Shown: piece after piece, positions 9,295 to 17,488 of the stretch | Layout: every line of letters begins with the position of its first letter | Position numbering within the stretch: the stretch's first letter is position 1 | Assembly: GCA_964492065.1 (NCBI GenBank) | Contig: CAZBHH010000001.1 | Coordinates: forward strand, 248,001 to 312,000 | Reading direction: 5' to 3' | Length of the DNA stretch: 64,000 nt | Source of the DNA: JADKAC01 sp964492065 | Lineage (GTDB): Bacteria; Bacteroidota; Bacteroidia; Chitinophagales; BACL12 | Notes under the pieces: generated by a model | Databases searched by the model: none | The model's input: the letters and a program-made list of their open reading frames with translations, nothing else | What the model was told of the DNA's origin: nothing | Position numbers and translations under genes: made by a program

Positions 9295-9818
9295 TTATTA
9301 CCAAATGCTTTCCTGGGTGTAAATAAAAATGCAAACACTAAAATTAATACGGTACTGAACAATGCACTCAATCCGATATTGAATAATGTAAACTGCAAAT
9401 GCCGGAATGAAAACACTTCAATAAAGAAATAAGCGGTATGATGTATCAGTACCATAATGAAAGTATAAATAAAGAACCATGTAGGTCCTAATTTGAAGAT
9501 AGAGGGATTTTCGATATTCTCATAACCGGTCACCGGCGTCAGGGCTTTTAAAATGAACGGTCTGACAAATGCGAGGAAGACGCAGGCGGCCATTTGCATT
9601 CCGGGGGTATTATTAAACATATCTATTACGAGGCCCAGCAACATTGCCAACACCATAATCAGCCATCGCGGTGTGGCAAAGGGGAGTGTGAGGATAAACA
9701 TAATGAAAATATAGGGGTGCACATACAGTCCCACTTCCAGGTTATTGAGTACCAACACCTGAAAACCTATCAGCAATACGAGGCCCGCCAACCGTGCTAT
9801 CCAATTAATTACCGTCAT
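9291..9818 (-). CDS. mreD: Rod shape-determining membrane protein MreD
   Basis: 175 residues, almost entirely membrane helices (about five to six), with the family-type segment IDMFNNTPGMQMAA in the middle. It is assigned by its place between mreC and mrdA and by length and topology, since MreD is poorly conserved. Overlaps mreC by 14 bases and mrdA by 4, so the four genes are translated as a coupled set. Confidence 0.88.
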   Translation of the reverse strand: MTVINWIARLAGLVLLIGFQVLVLNNLEVGLYVHPYIFIMFILTLPFATPRWLIMVLAMLLGLVIDMFNNTPGMQMAACVFLAFVRPFILKALTPVTGYENIENPSIFKLGPTWFFIYTFIMVLIHHTAYFFIEVFSFRHLQFTLFNIGLSALFSTVLILVFAFLFTPRKAFGNK

Positions 9819-10641
9819 GTGTTGCTTCCGTTTCCAATTGTTCCCTTTCTTCTTTTCTCAGGAAATTTACGATATACACGTATTTGAGCGTGCTGAAATT
9901 TGTACTTAGCTCTATATCCAAAGTATAAAAAACATTGCCCGGTTCCCTGCCAAAGGATTTTAAGATACCTACCAGGTGTCCGGGAGGATACACCATTGAG
10001 AATTCGGTTGTTACAATACTATCACCTTCGTATAACAATCCCGGTTCGGATACCTCTACCACGTTTGCCATTTTTGGATTGCCGTACACCCATTGCAGCC
10101 TTCCCTGAGCATTTAGGCGCTTAACGGCCACACGGGTGCTATAATCGCCGTGCAGAACGGACAACACTACGCTGTAATTTTCGGATACGCTCTTTACTAT
10201 ACCCACAATGCCGTTGGAGGTAATGACTCCCATATCTTTTTTAACCCCATCCTTTGCACCCTTATTTAAGGTGATATAATTATTGGGCTCGGTAAAACTG
10301 TTGTTGATTACCATTGCGGGGATATACGTATAAAGCACGTCTCCCATGCTATCGCTGACGGCAATAACTTTTGTCGAATCGCGGAATGTTATCAAATCCA
10401 GCTGTTCTCGCAATTCCACATTTTCACGCATTAAACTGTCATTTACCTGTTTCAGATAAAAGTAATTGGTGAGATTGCCATAGGTATTTAACACATCGCC
10501 GGTAACGGTATTGGCAGTATTAATAAAATAGGTATTGTGATATAAGTTATTGCTGAAAATCAGCCAGAAGCTGGCAAATTCCAAAACGATAAACAGAATC
10601 AGTACGTGATTGCGAAGAAGAAATTGTAAAAAATTACGCAT
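9805..10641 (-). CDS. mreC: Rod shape-determining protein MreC
   Basis: 278 residues: one N-terminal membrane anchor (about 10-30), a short coiled coil (about 60-85, with DSLMRENVELREQLDLI), then the periplasmic beta-domain with family motifs GAKDGVKKDMGVI and SNGIVGIV. MreC links cytoplasmic MreB to PBP2/RodA in the periplasm. It lies 16 bases after mreB and overlaps mreD by 14 bases. Confidence 0.93.
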   Translation of the reverse strand: MRNFLQFLLRNHVLILFIVLEFASFWLIFSNNLYHNTYFINTANTVTGDVLNTYGNLTNYFYLKQVNDSLMRENVELREQLDLITFRDSTKVIAVSDSMGDVLYTYIPAMVINNSFTEPNNYITLNKGAKDGVKKDMGVITSNGIVGIVKSVSENYSVVLSVLHGDYSTRVAVKRLNAQGRLQWVYGNPKMANVVEVSEPGLLYEGDSIVTTEFSMVYPPGHLVGILKSFGREPGNVFYTLDIELSTNFSTLKYVYIVNFLRKEEREQLETEATHDGN

Positions 10642-10657
10642 TCAATCTCCTTGTGTT

Positions 10658-11683
10658 TTAACCGATGAATAATGCCTGGTAATGCTCCCTGTTTTTGAGA
10701 GCAATACCCGTTCCCCGCACCACTGCTCTGAGGGGATCATCAGCCACATGTACCGCCAACTTAGTGCGTTGACTTACCCGTTTGTCCAGGCCTCTCAATA
10801 AAGCGCCGCCACCCGTCAGGTGAATACCTTCTCTTTGAATATCGCTCGCAAGCTCCGGCGGAGTGGTTTCCAGTGCTTTCAGGATTGCCTCTTCCACTTT
10901 GCTGATAGACTTATCCAATGCATGACCGATTTCCGAATAAGTAACCACCAGTTGTTTGGGGATACCGGTCATCAAGTCTCTGCCCGACACCTGGTAATCA
11001 TCGGGGATTTCGTCGAGATCTATAAGAGCGGACCCCACATTGATTTTAATTGCCTCAGCGGTGCGTTCGCCGATGAGCAGATTGTGTTGCCGCCGCATAT
11101 AGTCCACGATATCGGCAGTAAACTCATCGCCAGCCACCCGGATGCTTTGGTCGCAAACAATCCCGGAAAGCGCCACCACGGCAATTTCGGTGGTGCCTCC
11201 ACCGATATCAATGATCATGTGGCCAACGGGTTCCTGAACGTCCAGTCCGATACCCAGGGCAGCCGCCATCGGCTCCTGGATGAGATACACCTCCTTGGCC
11301 CCGGCTTGTTCGGCTGAATCCTTAACCGCACGCTTTTCCACCTCGGTAATACCCGAAGGAATACATATCACCATTACCAGCGAGGGCTTAAACAGCCTGT
11401 TCTTGGGAAAAATCATGCTTATCATGCCCCGCATCATCGTCTCAGCCGCCTGAAAATCGGCAATAACCCCGTCCTTTAAAGGCCTCACGGTTTTGATGTT
11501 ATCATGGGTTTTCTCATGCATCTGCATCGCCCGTTTACCGACGGCTATCACCTTATCCGTTTTCCTGTCGATAGCGACGATGGAGGGTTCATCCACCATC
11601 ACCTTTTCATGTGCGATAATCAATGTATTGGCCGTTCCGAGATCTATTGCTATCTCTTGCGAAAGAAAATTAAATATACCCAT
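10658..11683 (-). CDS. mreB: Rod shape-determining actin homologue MreB
   Basis: 341 residues, full length. Actin-fold nucleotide motifs are visible: DLGTANTLI near residue 14, DIGGGTTEIAV near 165, and the adenosine loop TGGGALLRGL near 290. MreB forms membrane-bound filaments that orient the elongation synthases. First of the shape genes, 46 bases after purH; a hairpin without a T-run (11702-11716) lies in that gap, so purH and mre may share a transcript. Confidence 0.97.
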   Translation of the reverse strand: MGIFNFLSQEIAIDLGTANTLIIAHEKVMVDEPSIVAIDRKTDKVIAVGKRAMQMHEKTHDNIKTVRPLKDGVIADFQAAETMMRGMISMIFPKNRLFKPSLVMVICIPSGITEVEKRAVKDSAEQAGAKEVYLIQEPMAAALGIGLDVQEPVGHMIIDIGGGTTEIAVVALSGIVCDQSIRVAGDEFTADIVDYMRRQHNLLIGERTAEAIKINVGSALIDLDEIPDDYQVSGRDLMTGIPKQLVVTYSEIGHALDKSISKVEEAILKALETTPPELASDIQREGIHLTGGGALLRGLDKRVSQRTKLAVHVADDPLRAVVRGTGIALKNREHYQALFIG

Positions 11684-11701
11684 GTACCTGTTTAGTTTTA
11701 G

Positions 11702-11716
11702 CCTGCAGCGTGCAGG
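11702..11716. repeat. Short hairpin between purH and mreB
   Basis: Perfect 6-bp inverted repeat CCTGCA-GCG-TGCAGG in the 46-base purH-mreB spacer. There is no T-run on the minus strand after it, so it looks like a processing or stabilising hairpin rather than a terminator. Confidence 0.35.
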
Positions 11717-11729
11717 TTGAAATTACGTT

Positions 11730-13268
11730 TTAATGTTTAAAATGTCTTATACCTGTTAACAACATCGTCATTTGCCGGGCATTGCAATACGCAATGGAAT
11801 CGCCGTCCTTAACGCTGCCGCCCGGTTGAATCACAGCCGTGATGCCCGCATCAAACGCTATCTCCACGCAATCGGGAAACGGGAAAAACGCCTCGCTCGC
11901 CATCACCGCTCCATTGGTTTCAAAACCGAAGTTCCTCGCTTTGGCAATCGCCTGCTTCAGGGCGTCCACCCTGCTGGTCTGACCGACGCCCGACGCTATT
12001 AACTGTCCGTTCTTCACCAGTGCAATCCCGTTGCTTTTCAGATGCTTTACGGCCATTTCGGCAAACAATAAATCATCAGACTCCTGTTGGGACGGCTGGC
12101 GGTTGGTTACCGCGGTTACAGTCCGTGCATTTGCCAGCGTTGTGTTTCTGTCTTGCAGCAAAACACCGTTCAACAAACTCTTAAACTGCTGTAACGGAAA
12201 TACAAATTGTTTTTGTTTAAGCAGGATGCGGTTTTTTTTCGATTTGAGCAGATCGAGCGCCGCATCGCTGAAACCGGGGGCAATGCATACTTCAAAAAAC
12301 AGCGGGTGAATCGCTTGTGCCGTTTCCAAATCCACGGCGCCGTTCGCAATTAAAACGCCGCCGAAAGCAGAGACCGGATCGGCGGCCAACGCTCTTTGAT
12401 AGGCTGATTGCAGGTTTTCACCAAGCGCCAGGCCGCAGGCATTGGTATGTTTTAAAATAGCAAAACCCGGTTGACCATGTGCTATTTTCTGCATATCCTC
12501 CATCAGGAATACAGCGCTTTCAATATCCACCAGGTTGTTGTAAGAAATTTCTTTGCCGTTTAATTTTTCAAATACGTCGTCCAGGTTTCCGAAATAGGTG
12601 GCGCTTTGATGTGGATTTTCGCCGTAGCGCAACGCCATTGCATCGCCAAAGGTCCGGAAAATCCCGCTGTTGGTATCGCCGGTAACATAGTTGGCGATAC
12701 TACAATCGTAGGCAGTAGTTATGCGAAATGCTTTGCCGGCAAATTCCCGTCTCTGTTCCAAACTGCTGATGCCTCGTTGTTCGTTTAATACGTTGCTGAG
12801 AGCGTCATAATCATTCTTTGATGCGATAACCAACACATCCCTGAAATTTTTTGCCGCAGCACGAATCAGCGACACGCCGCCGATATCGATTTTCTCGACA
12901 ATCTCCTGCTCCTCCGCAGAACGCCGCAGCGTTTCTTCGAACGGGTAGAGGTCGACGATTACTAAATCGAAGGCCGGGATGGCGTATTGTTCCATCTGCG
13001 CCACATCACTCGCCTCATTGCGCCGCCCCAGTATCCCGCCAAACACCTTTGGATGCAGTGTTTTAACCCTGCCGCCTAAAATGGATGGGTATCCGGTGAG
13101 ATCCTCCACCGCATGTACCTGCACCCCCATGTCGGCAATAAATGCCGCCGTCCCACCGGTAGAATATATTTGAACGCCCAATGCGTCGAGTTGCCGGATT
13201 ATTGCATCGAGGCGATCCTTGTAATACACAGAAATGAGAGCAGTCTTAATAGTTACGGGAAATAGCAT
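11730..13268 (-). CDS. purH: Bifunctional AICAR transformylase / IMP cyclohydrolase
   Basis: 512 residues, normal PurH length. The N-terminal ~200 residues are the MGS-like IMP cyclohydrolase domain (YSTGGTAAFI, GGRVKTLHPKVFGG). The rest is the AICAR formyltransferase domain (LRYGENPHQSATY, ILKHTNACGLA, SDALxxK-like SRVDALKQAI). It performs the last two steps of IMP synthesis, using 10-formyl-tetrahydrofolate, which the Fhs enzyme encoded at 17.5 kb can supply. A -7 box TAACTTTG lies 22 bases upstream. Confidence 0.96.
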   Translation of the reverse strand: MLFPVTIKTALISVYYKDRLDAIIRQLDALGVQIYSTGGTAAFIADMGVQVHAVEDLTGYPSILGGRVKTLHPKVFGGILGRRNEASDVAQMEQYAIPAFDLVIVDLYPFEETLRRSAEEQEIVEKIDIGGVSLIRAAAKNFRDVLVIASKNDYDALSNVLNEQRGISSLEQRREFAGKAFRITTAYDCSIANYVTGDTNSGIFRTFGDAMALRYGENPHQSATYFGNLDDVFEKLNGKEISYNNLVDIESAVFLMEDMQKIAHGQPGFAILKHTNACGLALGENLQSAYQRALAADPVSAFGGVLIANGAVDLETAQAIHPLFFEVCIAPGFSDAALDLLKSKKNRILLKQKQFVFPLQQFKSLLNGVLLQDRNTTLANARTVTAVTNRQPSQQESDDLLFAEMAVKHLKSNGIALVKNGQLIASGVGQTSRVDALKQAIAKARNFGFETNGAVMASEAFFPFPDCVEIAFDAGITAVIQPGGSVKDGDSIAYCNARQMTMLLTGIRHFKH

Positions 13269-13290
13269 GCGCAGTAATAAAAATAAGTTG

Positions 13291-13298
13291 CAAAGTTA
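13291..13298 (-). promoter_or_regulatory. Promoter -7 box of purH (TAACTTTG)
   Basis: Minus-strand TAACTTTG matches TAnnTTTG and ends 22 bases before the purH ATG. It probably drives the whole purH-mre-mrdA-rodA block. No good -33 TTG at the expected distance. Confidence 0.5.
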
Positions 13299-13387
13299 GT
13301 GGATACATACTGAATTCGCCTATTGCATTTCGCATTTCCCGTTTTTTTATAAAATCAAAAGCCGGCAGATTATTCTGGTTTATCATG

Positions 13388-13401
13388 ATTACATTTGTAA
13401 T
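13388..13401 (+). promoter_or_regulatory. mob operon promoter: -7 box inside a 5-4-5 palindrome
   Basis: TACATTTG at 13390-13397 matches the Bacteroidetes -7 consensus and lies within a perfect palindrome ATTAC-ATTT-GTAAT (13388-13401). The 5-4-5 geometry is that of Crp/Fnr-family operators. A regulator bound here would sit on the -7 box and so would repress. It is 78 bases before the mobA start. Confidence 0.45.
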
Positions 13402-13421
13402 TCTTTGATCCGTATAATTAC

Positions 13422-13446
13422 ACCTGCAAACAGGTAGAATTTTTTT
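13422..13446 (+). terminator. Possible small leader hairpin/attenuator upstream of mobA
   Basis: Stem ACCTG-CAAA-CAGGT followed after four bases by seven T (13440-13446), inside the presumed mobA leader. The 5-bp stem is short and the gap to the T-run suboptimal, so attenuation is only a possibility. Confidence 0.3.
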
Positions 13447-13475
13447 AGGGAATTGGATGTTTTGAAATTTCGGGG

Positions 13476-14051
13476 ATGAGTATGCATGCGATGAGCGCCA
13501 TAATAATTGCCGGCGGGCAAAGCAGCCGGATGGGGCGGGATAAAGGCCTGATGGACTGGAATGGCAAGGCGATGATACAATACGTAATCGAAGCCGTTTC
13601 GCCCCTGGTAAGCAACGTGCTGTTGATTACAAAAAACCCGCTGTACAAGCGTTTCGGGCTGGAGTCGTTCCCCGATTTGATTCCGGGCTTAGGCCCTGCC
13701 GGTGGAATTTACACCGCTTTACACGCCAGTAAATCGGAAGCGAACATGATTCTCAGTTGCGATATTCCTCTGATAACGACACCGACATTGCAAATTTTAA
13801 AAGACCGGCACAAGAGTTTTGAAATTACATTGGCTGCAACAGGCAATGTACCCGAACCCTTAATCGGCATTTATAATAAGAGTTGTTTTACCAAATGGAA
13901 TGCGCTGATCGCACAAAAAAAAACGGCAGTACATCAAATGATACGGCAATTTAATACGCAAATTATCGATATGACAACCATTGCGGGATTCAACCGCAAT
14001 GAATTTACGAATATCAATACGCCACAGGAGTTGGAAAATTTAACACTATGA
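13476..14051 (+). CDS. mobA: Molybdenum cofactor guanylyltransferase
   Basis: 191 residues. The nucleotidyltransferase motif IIAGGQSSRMGRDKG near residues 9-23 is diagnostic of MobA/MobA-like enzymes, with the catalytic-site SCDIPL near 91-96. It adds GMP to molybdopterin to form bis-MGD-type cofactor. The true start may be the third in-frame ATG at 13491 (MSAIIIAGG), which is more family-like. It opens the moco operon and overlaps moaD by 4 bases (ATGA). Confidence 0.88.
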   Translation: MSMHAMSAIIIAGGQSSRMGRDKGLMDWNGKAMIQYVIEAVSPLVSNVLLITKNPLYKRFGLESFPDLIPGLGPAGGIYTALHASKSEANMILSCDIPLITTPTLQILKDRHKSFEITLAATGNVPEPLIGIYNKSCFTKWNALIAQKKTAVHQMIRQFNTQIIDMTTIAGFNRNEFTNINTPQELENLTL

Positions 14052-14281
14052 AAATTCAGGTACTTACATTTGGAGTGATAAAGGAAATTATTCCGGAGGC
14101 GCATTTCGAAGTTGCCCCGGCATGCAGCGTTTTGCAGTTGCGCAATTTTTTGAATGACCGCCATAGCGCTTTAAGGGGAATTCCCTACCTGGTGGCAGTA
14201 AATAAATCGATAGCTCCGGAGCAATACATCATTCAAACAGAAGACGAGATTGCATTACTGCCGCCGTTTTCAGGAGGATAA
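14048..14281 (+). CDS. moaD: Molybdopterin synthase sulfur carrier subunit MoaD
   Basis: 77-residue ubiquitin-fold protein ending in Gly-Gly (PPFSGG), the C-terminus that is adenylated by MoeB and then thiocarboxylated to donate sulfur to the MoaE subunit. ThiS has the same fold, but the neighbours moaE and moaCB fix the assignment. Start overlaps mobA by 4 bases; moeB follows after 4 bases with a strong GGAGG inside the moaD end. Confidence 0.9.
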   Translation: MKIQVLTFGVIKEIIPEAHFEVAPACSVLQLRNFLNDRHSALRGIPYLVAVNKSIAPEQYIIQTEDEIALLPPFSGG

Positions 14282-14285
14282 CCCT

Positions 14286-15383
14286 ATGCGTGAAACAGCG
14301 ATCCGCTATGCGAGACAAATGCAATTACCCAAGATCGGGGAGTCGGGGCAAGGGTTACTTGCCGCTGCAAGCGTATTGGTAGTAGGCGCCGGCGGTTTGG
14401 GCTGCCCGGTACTCTCCTATCTCGCCGCCGCCGGCATCGGCAGGTTGGGCGTTATCGATTTTGATACGCTGGAATTGTCAAACCTCCACCGGCAACCGCT
14501 ATACGACACCATGGACGTCGGCCGGTTGAAGTCAAAAGCCATTACCGACAAACTGCAGTTGTTAAATCCCGAAATTCAAATCATCCCCTATACCGATCGC
14601 CTTACGCAACACAATGCCCTGGATATTTTTAAATCCTATGCGATTATCGTCGATTGTACGGATAATTTCAGCACGAGGTATATTATCAACGATGCATGCA
14701 TACTGCTGAATAAGCCATTTGTCTATGGCAGTGTATTTCAATACGAGGGACAAGTGGCGGTATTCAATTACAACGGCAGCGCTACCTATCGCTGCGTTTT
14801 CCCGCAACCACCGGCACATGGTACGGTTCCCGACTGCAATACCAGCGGCATTATCGGCACCATAACCGGCGTGATTGGCACATTGCAGGCGAACGAAGTC
14901 ATCAAGATGATTTGTATGCCCGAGCATGTAATCCAAAACACGGTGCTCACCTGGAATGCACTCACACAGTCGATGTACACCCTGAATATTCAACGCAGCG
15001 CAGAGGCGTTAGCACTGGTCCCCGCAGACAAAAACTCTTTCAACGCCTTCGACTATCCGGCTTTTTGCGGCGAGCCCGTGGTTCAAAAAGTCACGGCACA
15101 AGAGTTTGGCGCCTTAGACTTACAACAATTTTCATTAATCGATGTGCGGGATGCCAACGAGTTGCCACAGGCGGCATTTGAATGTATCAGTATTCCCTTT
15201 TCCACTATGGAGGCGGGTATAGAAGCTACGCCGCTAAAACCGCAGGCCATTGTTTTCTGCAACAGCGGATCACGCAGTATCCGGGCTATTCCACTGTTGC
15301 AGAAAAAATTCCCGGGCACGGAATTCATACATTTACAAGGCGGTATTCAGTCATTACCTACGAATTATTCAACAATTACATAA
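14286..15383 (+). CDS. moeB: MoeB-type adenylyltransferase with C-terminal rhodanese domain
   Basis: 365 residues from the ATG at 14286, preceded by AGGAGG; a longer frame starting inside moaD is not used. Residues 1-240 are the ThiF/MoeB fold with the ATP loop GAGGLGCPVLSYLAAAG and the catalytic DC of VPDC. The last ~100 residues are a rhodanese domain with the active-site loop CNSGSRS. The protein can therefore both adenylate MoaD and carry the sulfur. Each of the two CxxC zinc pairs of E. coli MoeB is reduced to one Cys (TYRC and AFCG), so the zinc site looks absent or altered. Confidence 0.9.
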   Translation: MRETAIRYARQMQLPKIGESGQGLLAAASVLVVGAGGLGCPVLSYLAAAGIGRLGVIDFDTLELSNLHRQPLYDTMDVGRLKSKAITDKLQLLNPEIQIIPYTDRLTQHNALDIFKSYAIIVDCTDNFSTRYIINDACILLNKPFVYGSVFQYEGQVAVFNYNGSATYRCVFPQPPAHGTVPDCNTSGIIGTITGVIGTLQANEVIKMICMPEHVIQNTVLTWNALTQSMYTLNIQRSAEALALVPADKNSFNAFDYPAFCGEPVVQKVTAQEFGALDLQQFSLIDVRDANELPQAAFECISIPFSTMEAGIEATPLKPQAIVFCNSGSRSIRAIPLLQKKFPGTEFIHLQGGIQSLPTNYSTIT

Positions 15384-15827
15384 ATGCAGACACATAAAAA
15401 GAAACAGGTTTTTATCGAAGGGGCGATTACGCCTTCTTTTATTGCCGACAGCATTGCAAAACACAGTGCGAAAACGGATATCGGCGCACACAGCATATTT
15501 CTCGGGCAGGTGCGCAGCGATATCGCAGAAGGTAGTAAGGTAACGGCGATTGAATACACGGCGTATATCGAGATGGCCGAAGCGGTGTTTCACACCATAC
15601 GGGAGGATGCCTTTTCAAAATACCAACTCAGTTGTATGCATATTTATCACAGCCTGGGAACTGTGCGAGCCGGGGAAATCAGCTTATTCGTATTTACATC
15701 TTCGGCGCACCGGCGGGATGCAATCGATGCATGCAGCGAAATCGTAGAGCGCATTAAAAAAGAAGCGCCCGTCTGGGGCAAGGAGCTCCTGGAAGACGCA
15801 ACACATCAGTGGAAACAGAATACCTAA
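15384..15827 (+). CDS. moaE: Molybdopterin synthase catalytic subunit MoaE
   Basis: 147 residues. Family motifs include FLGQVRSD near 37-44, the HSLGTVRAGE block, the RRDAIDAC segment, and the catalytic lysines in IKKEAPVWGKE. With MoaD it converts cyclic pyranopterin monophosphate to molybdopterin. It starts on the base directly after the moeB stop. Confidence 0.94.
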   Translation: MQTHKKKQVFIEGAITPSFIADSIAKHSAKTDIGAHSIFLGQVRSDIAEGSKVTAIEYTAYIEMAEAVFHTIREDAFSKYQLSCMHIYHSLGTVRAGEISLFVFTSSAHRRDAIDACSEIVERIKKEAPVWGKELLEDATHQWKQNT

Positions 15828-15831
15828 AATC

Positions 15832-16746
15832 ATGAATAATATAACAGATAAAATATTTACACATCGCAGTGCCATTGCTTCTGCCATCGTCGCAACGAGC
15901 AGTGATACCACCATTCAATTGATTAATGACCACGCCATTCCGAAGGGCAATATTTTCGAAATGAGCAAAGCCGCCGCATTACTCGCCATAAAAAATACCA
16001 GTAATGTCATTCCCGACTGTCATCCGCTGCCGGTAGAGTTTGCTTCTGTCAATGCACAGATAAACGGATTGGAAATTCATATTCGTGTAGAAGTCCAAAC
16101 AATTTATAAAACGGGCGTGGAAGTGGAGGCGATGCACGGGGCTGCCATTGCTGCATTGACTATGTACGACATGCTGAAACCCGTTGACAAAGGGGTGGTG
16201 ATAAAAGAAATTCGCCTGGCGGAGAAGCGGGGAGGAAAATCGCAATACCGCGATATTCTTTCAACGCCGGTTAGTTCTGCAGTAATCGTGTGTTCCGACT
16301 CCGTTGCTGCAGGCAAAAAACAGGATAAAGCCGGAAAAGCGGTGATCGATAAACTAAAGCCCTACCCAATAGAAATAGCCACCTATGAAATAATACCGGA
16401 TGAGCCCGAAATACTCAGGCAAAAAGTAAACGACCTGTTAGCCCGAAATATCCGGTTAATACTCATATCCGGAGGTACGGGGCTGTCAAAACGAGACACC
16501 ACACCGGAGGTTATACAGCCCATGCTGGAACGTGAAATCCCCGGTATCATGGAAGCAGCGAGGAGTTATGGGCAACAACGCATGCCGTACGCTATGCTGA
16601 GCCGCGGCGTAGCGGGTATGATCGGCGATAGCGTCATCATCACCCTGCCGGGTTCCACACGGGGCACAGAGGAAACGCTGGATGCGCTGTTTCCCCATGT
16701 GCTGCATATCTTTAAAGTAGCCAAAGGCGCCAGGCACGATGCGTAA
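15832..16746 (+). CDS. moaCB: Fused MoaC-MoaB molybdenum cofactor protein
   Basis: 304 residues joining two enzymes. Residues 1-140 are MoaC (cyclic pyranopterin monophosphate synthase): KGNIFEMSKAAALLA, IPDCHPLP, VEVEAMHGAAIAALTMYDM, and KSQYRD. Residues ~146-304 are a MoaB/MogA-type fold that binds or adenylates molybdopterin: SGGTGLSKRDTTPEV and LPGSTRGTEE. Such moaCB fusions are known in several bacteria. It covers an early and a late step of the pathway in one chain. It closes the operon 4 bases after moaE; moaA and moeA must be elsewhere. Confidence 0.92.
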   Translation: MNNITDKIFTHRSAIASAIVATSSDTTIQLINDHAIPKGNIFEMSKAAALLAIKNTSNVIPDCHPLPVEFASVNAQINGLEIHIRVEVQTIYKTGVEVEAMHGAAIAALTMYDMLKPVDKGVVIKEIRLAEKRGGKSQYRDILSTPVSSAVIVCSDSVAAGKKQDKAGKAVIDKLKPYPIEIATYEIIPDEPEILRQKVNDLLARNIRLILISGGTGLSKRDTTPEVIQPMLEREIPGIMEAARSYGQQRMPYAMLSRGVAGMIGDSVIITLPGSTRGTEETLDALFPHVLHIFKVAKGARHDA

Positions 16747-16803
16747 TCTGCGGAAAATACACGTGAAAGCGGCGCCTGAAATGCATAATGCTCCCCGCTC
16801 CTG

Positions 16804-17349
16804 TCAACTGCGGTTATAGTTAATTTTTAACTCGCGGGTGGCCTTTTTCAAATCGCCTTCCGCCCCTATCGCATTCCAGAATGCCGGAAATTCCTTTTCG
16901 ATTTTCTCCAGGTGCATCACCATAGTATGCGTCTTGTTTTTCAGAAACATCCGGATATTGGTATTTACGGTGTCCACGTAGAAGCTGCAGATACGCACCT
17001 TATCCTTCCCGGTTAGAAATAGGGTGGGCGTAAATAAAATTCCCTCGCTAAATGCCCTGATAATGCTGCCCTTATTCTTCCAGCGCCGGTTAAAGCTATC
17101 AATAGTGGCTTCCCTGTTGCGCAGCAGATGGACATAAAAGGCATTATCGCCGTACATATCTTCTATGGCGCCCAGGAACCAGGCAAGCCGGTTATCGGCC
17201 TCAATATGATTTTCCGGAAAGACAATCCGGTCATCACCTGTCCGTTTTGACCTACTTTCATGGCCACTGGTATAGTTGGTTATGTGTTTGCATGCTTTTA
17301 TGAAGGTGGAGGAACCGCTTCTACCGGTACAAAGGATAAATACTTGCAT
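16804..17349 (-). CDS. Sulfotransferase-like protein
   Basis: 181 residues from the Met at 17349; the frame is open further but the fold begins at MQVFILCTGRSGSSTF. That TGRSGSSTF loop (about 8-16) is the 5'-phosphosulfate-binding motif of PAPS-dependent sulfotransferases, and HLLRNREATIDSFNRRW (about 75-95) fits the 3'-phosphate-binding RxxxxxxS region. At 181 residues it is shorter than most sulfotransferases (250-300), so it is either a minimal family member or non-catalytic. Acceptor unknown. No sulfate activation genes nearby. Confidence 0.65.
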   Translation of the reverse strand: MQVFILCTGRSGSSTFIKACKHITNYTSGHESRSKRTGDDRIVFPENHIEADNRLAWFLGAIEDMYGDNAFYVHLLRNREATIDSFNRRWKNKGSIIRAFSEGILFTPTLFLTGKDKVRICSFYVDTVNTNIRMFLKNKTHTMVMHLEKIEKEFPAFWNAIGAEGDLKKATRELKINYNRS

Positions 17350-17461
17350 TACCATTCTACAATTGAGGTTTGTAAAATAAAAAAAAAGAATTGCTCTTAC
17401 CAAAATTTTGCGGAGGTGTACAATTGAGGCTCTTTCATTTACATGGAAAAACAGGAATCAT

Positions 17462-17469
17462 TACATTTG
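17462..17469 (+). promoter_or_regulatory. Promoter -7 box of fhs (TACATTTG)
   Basis: TACATTTG matches TAnnTTTG and ends 19 bases before the fhs ATG at 17489, supporting that start over the longer frame beginning at 17408. Confidence 0.5.
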
Positions 17470-17488
17470 TCGCAAACAATTAATTGCA

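Noticed and set aside
11702..11716. purH-mreB spacer hairpin as terminator
   Set aside because: No U-run follows on the minus strand, so it probably does not separate purH from the mre genes.
13398..13475. Moco riboswitch in the mobA leader
   Set aside because: The leader from the predicted start is only about 70 bases, much shorter than the known Moco riboswitch, and I see no matching multi-helix fold.
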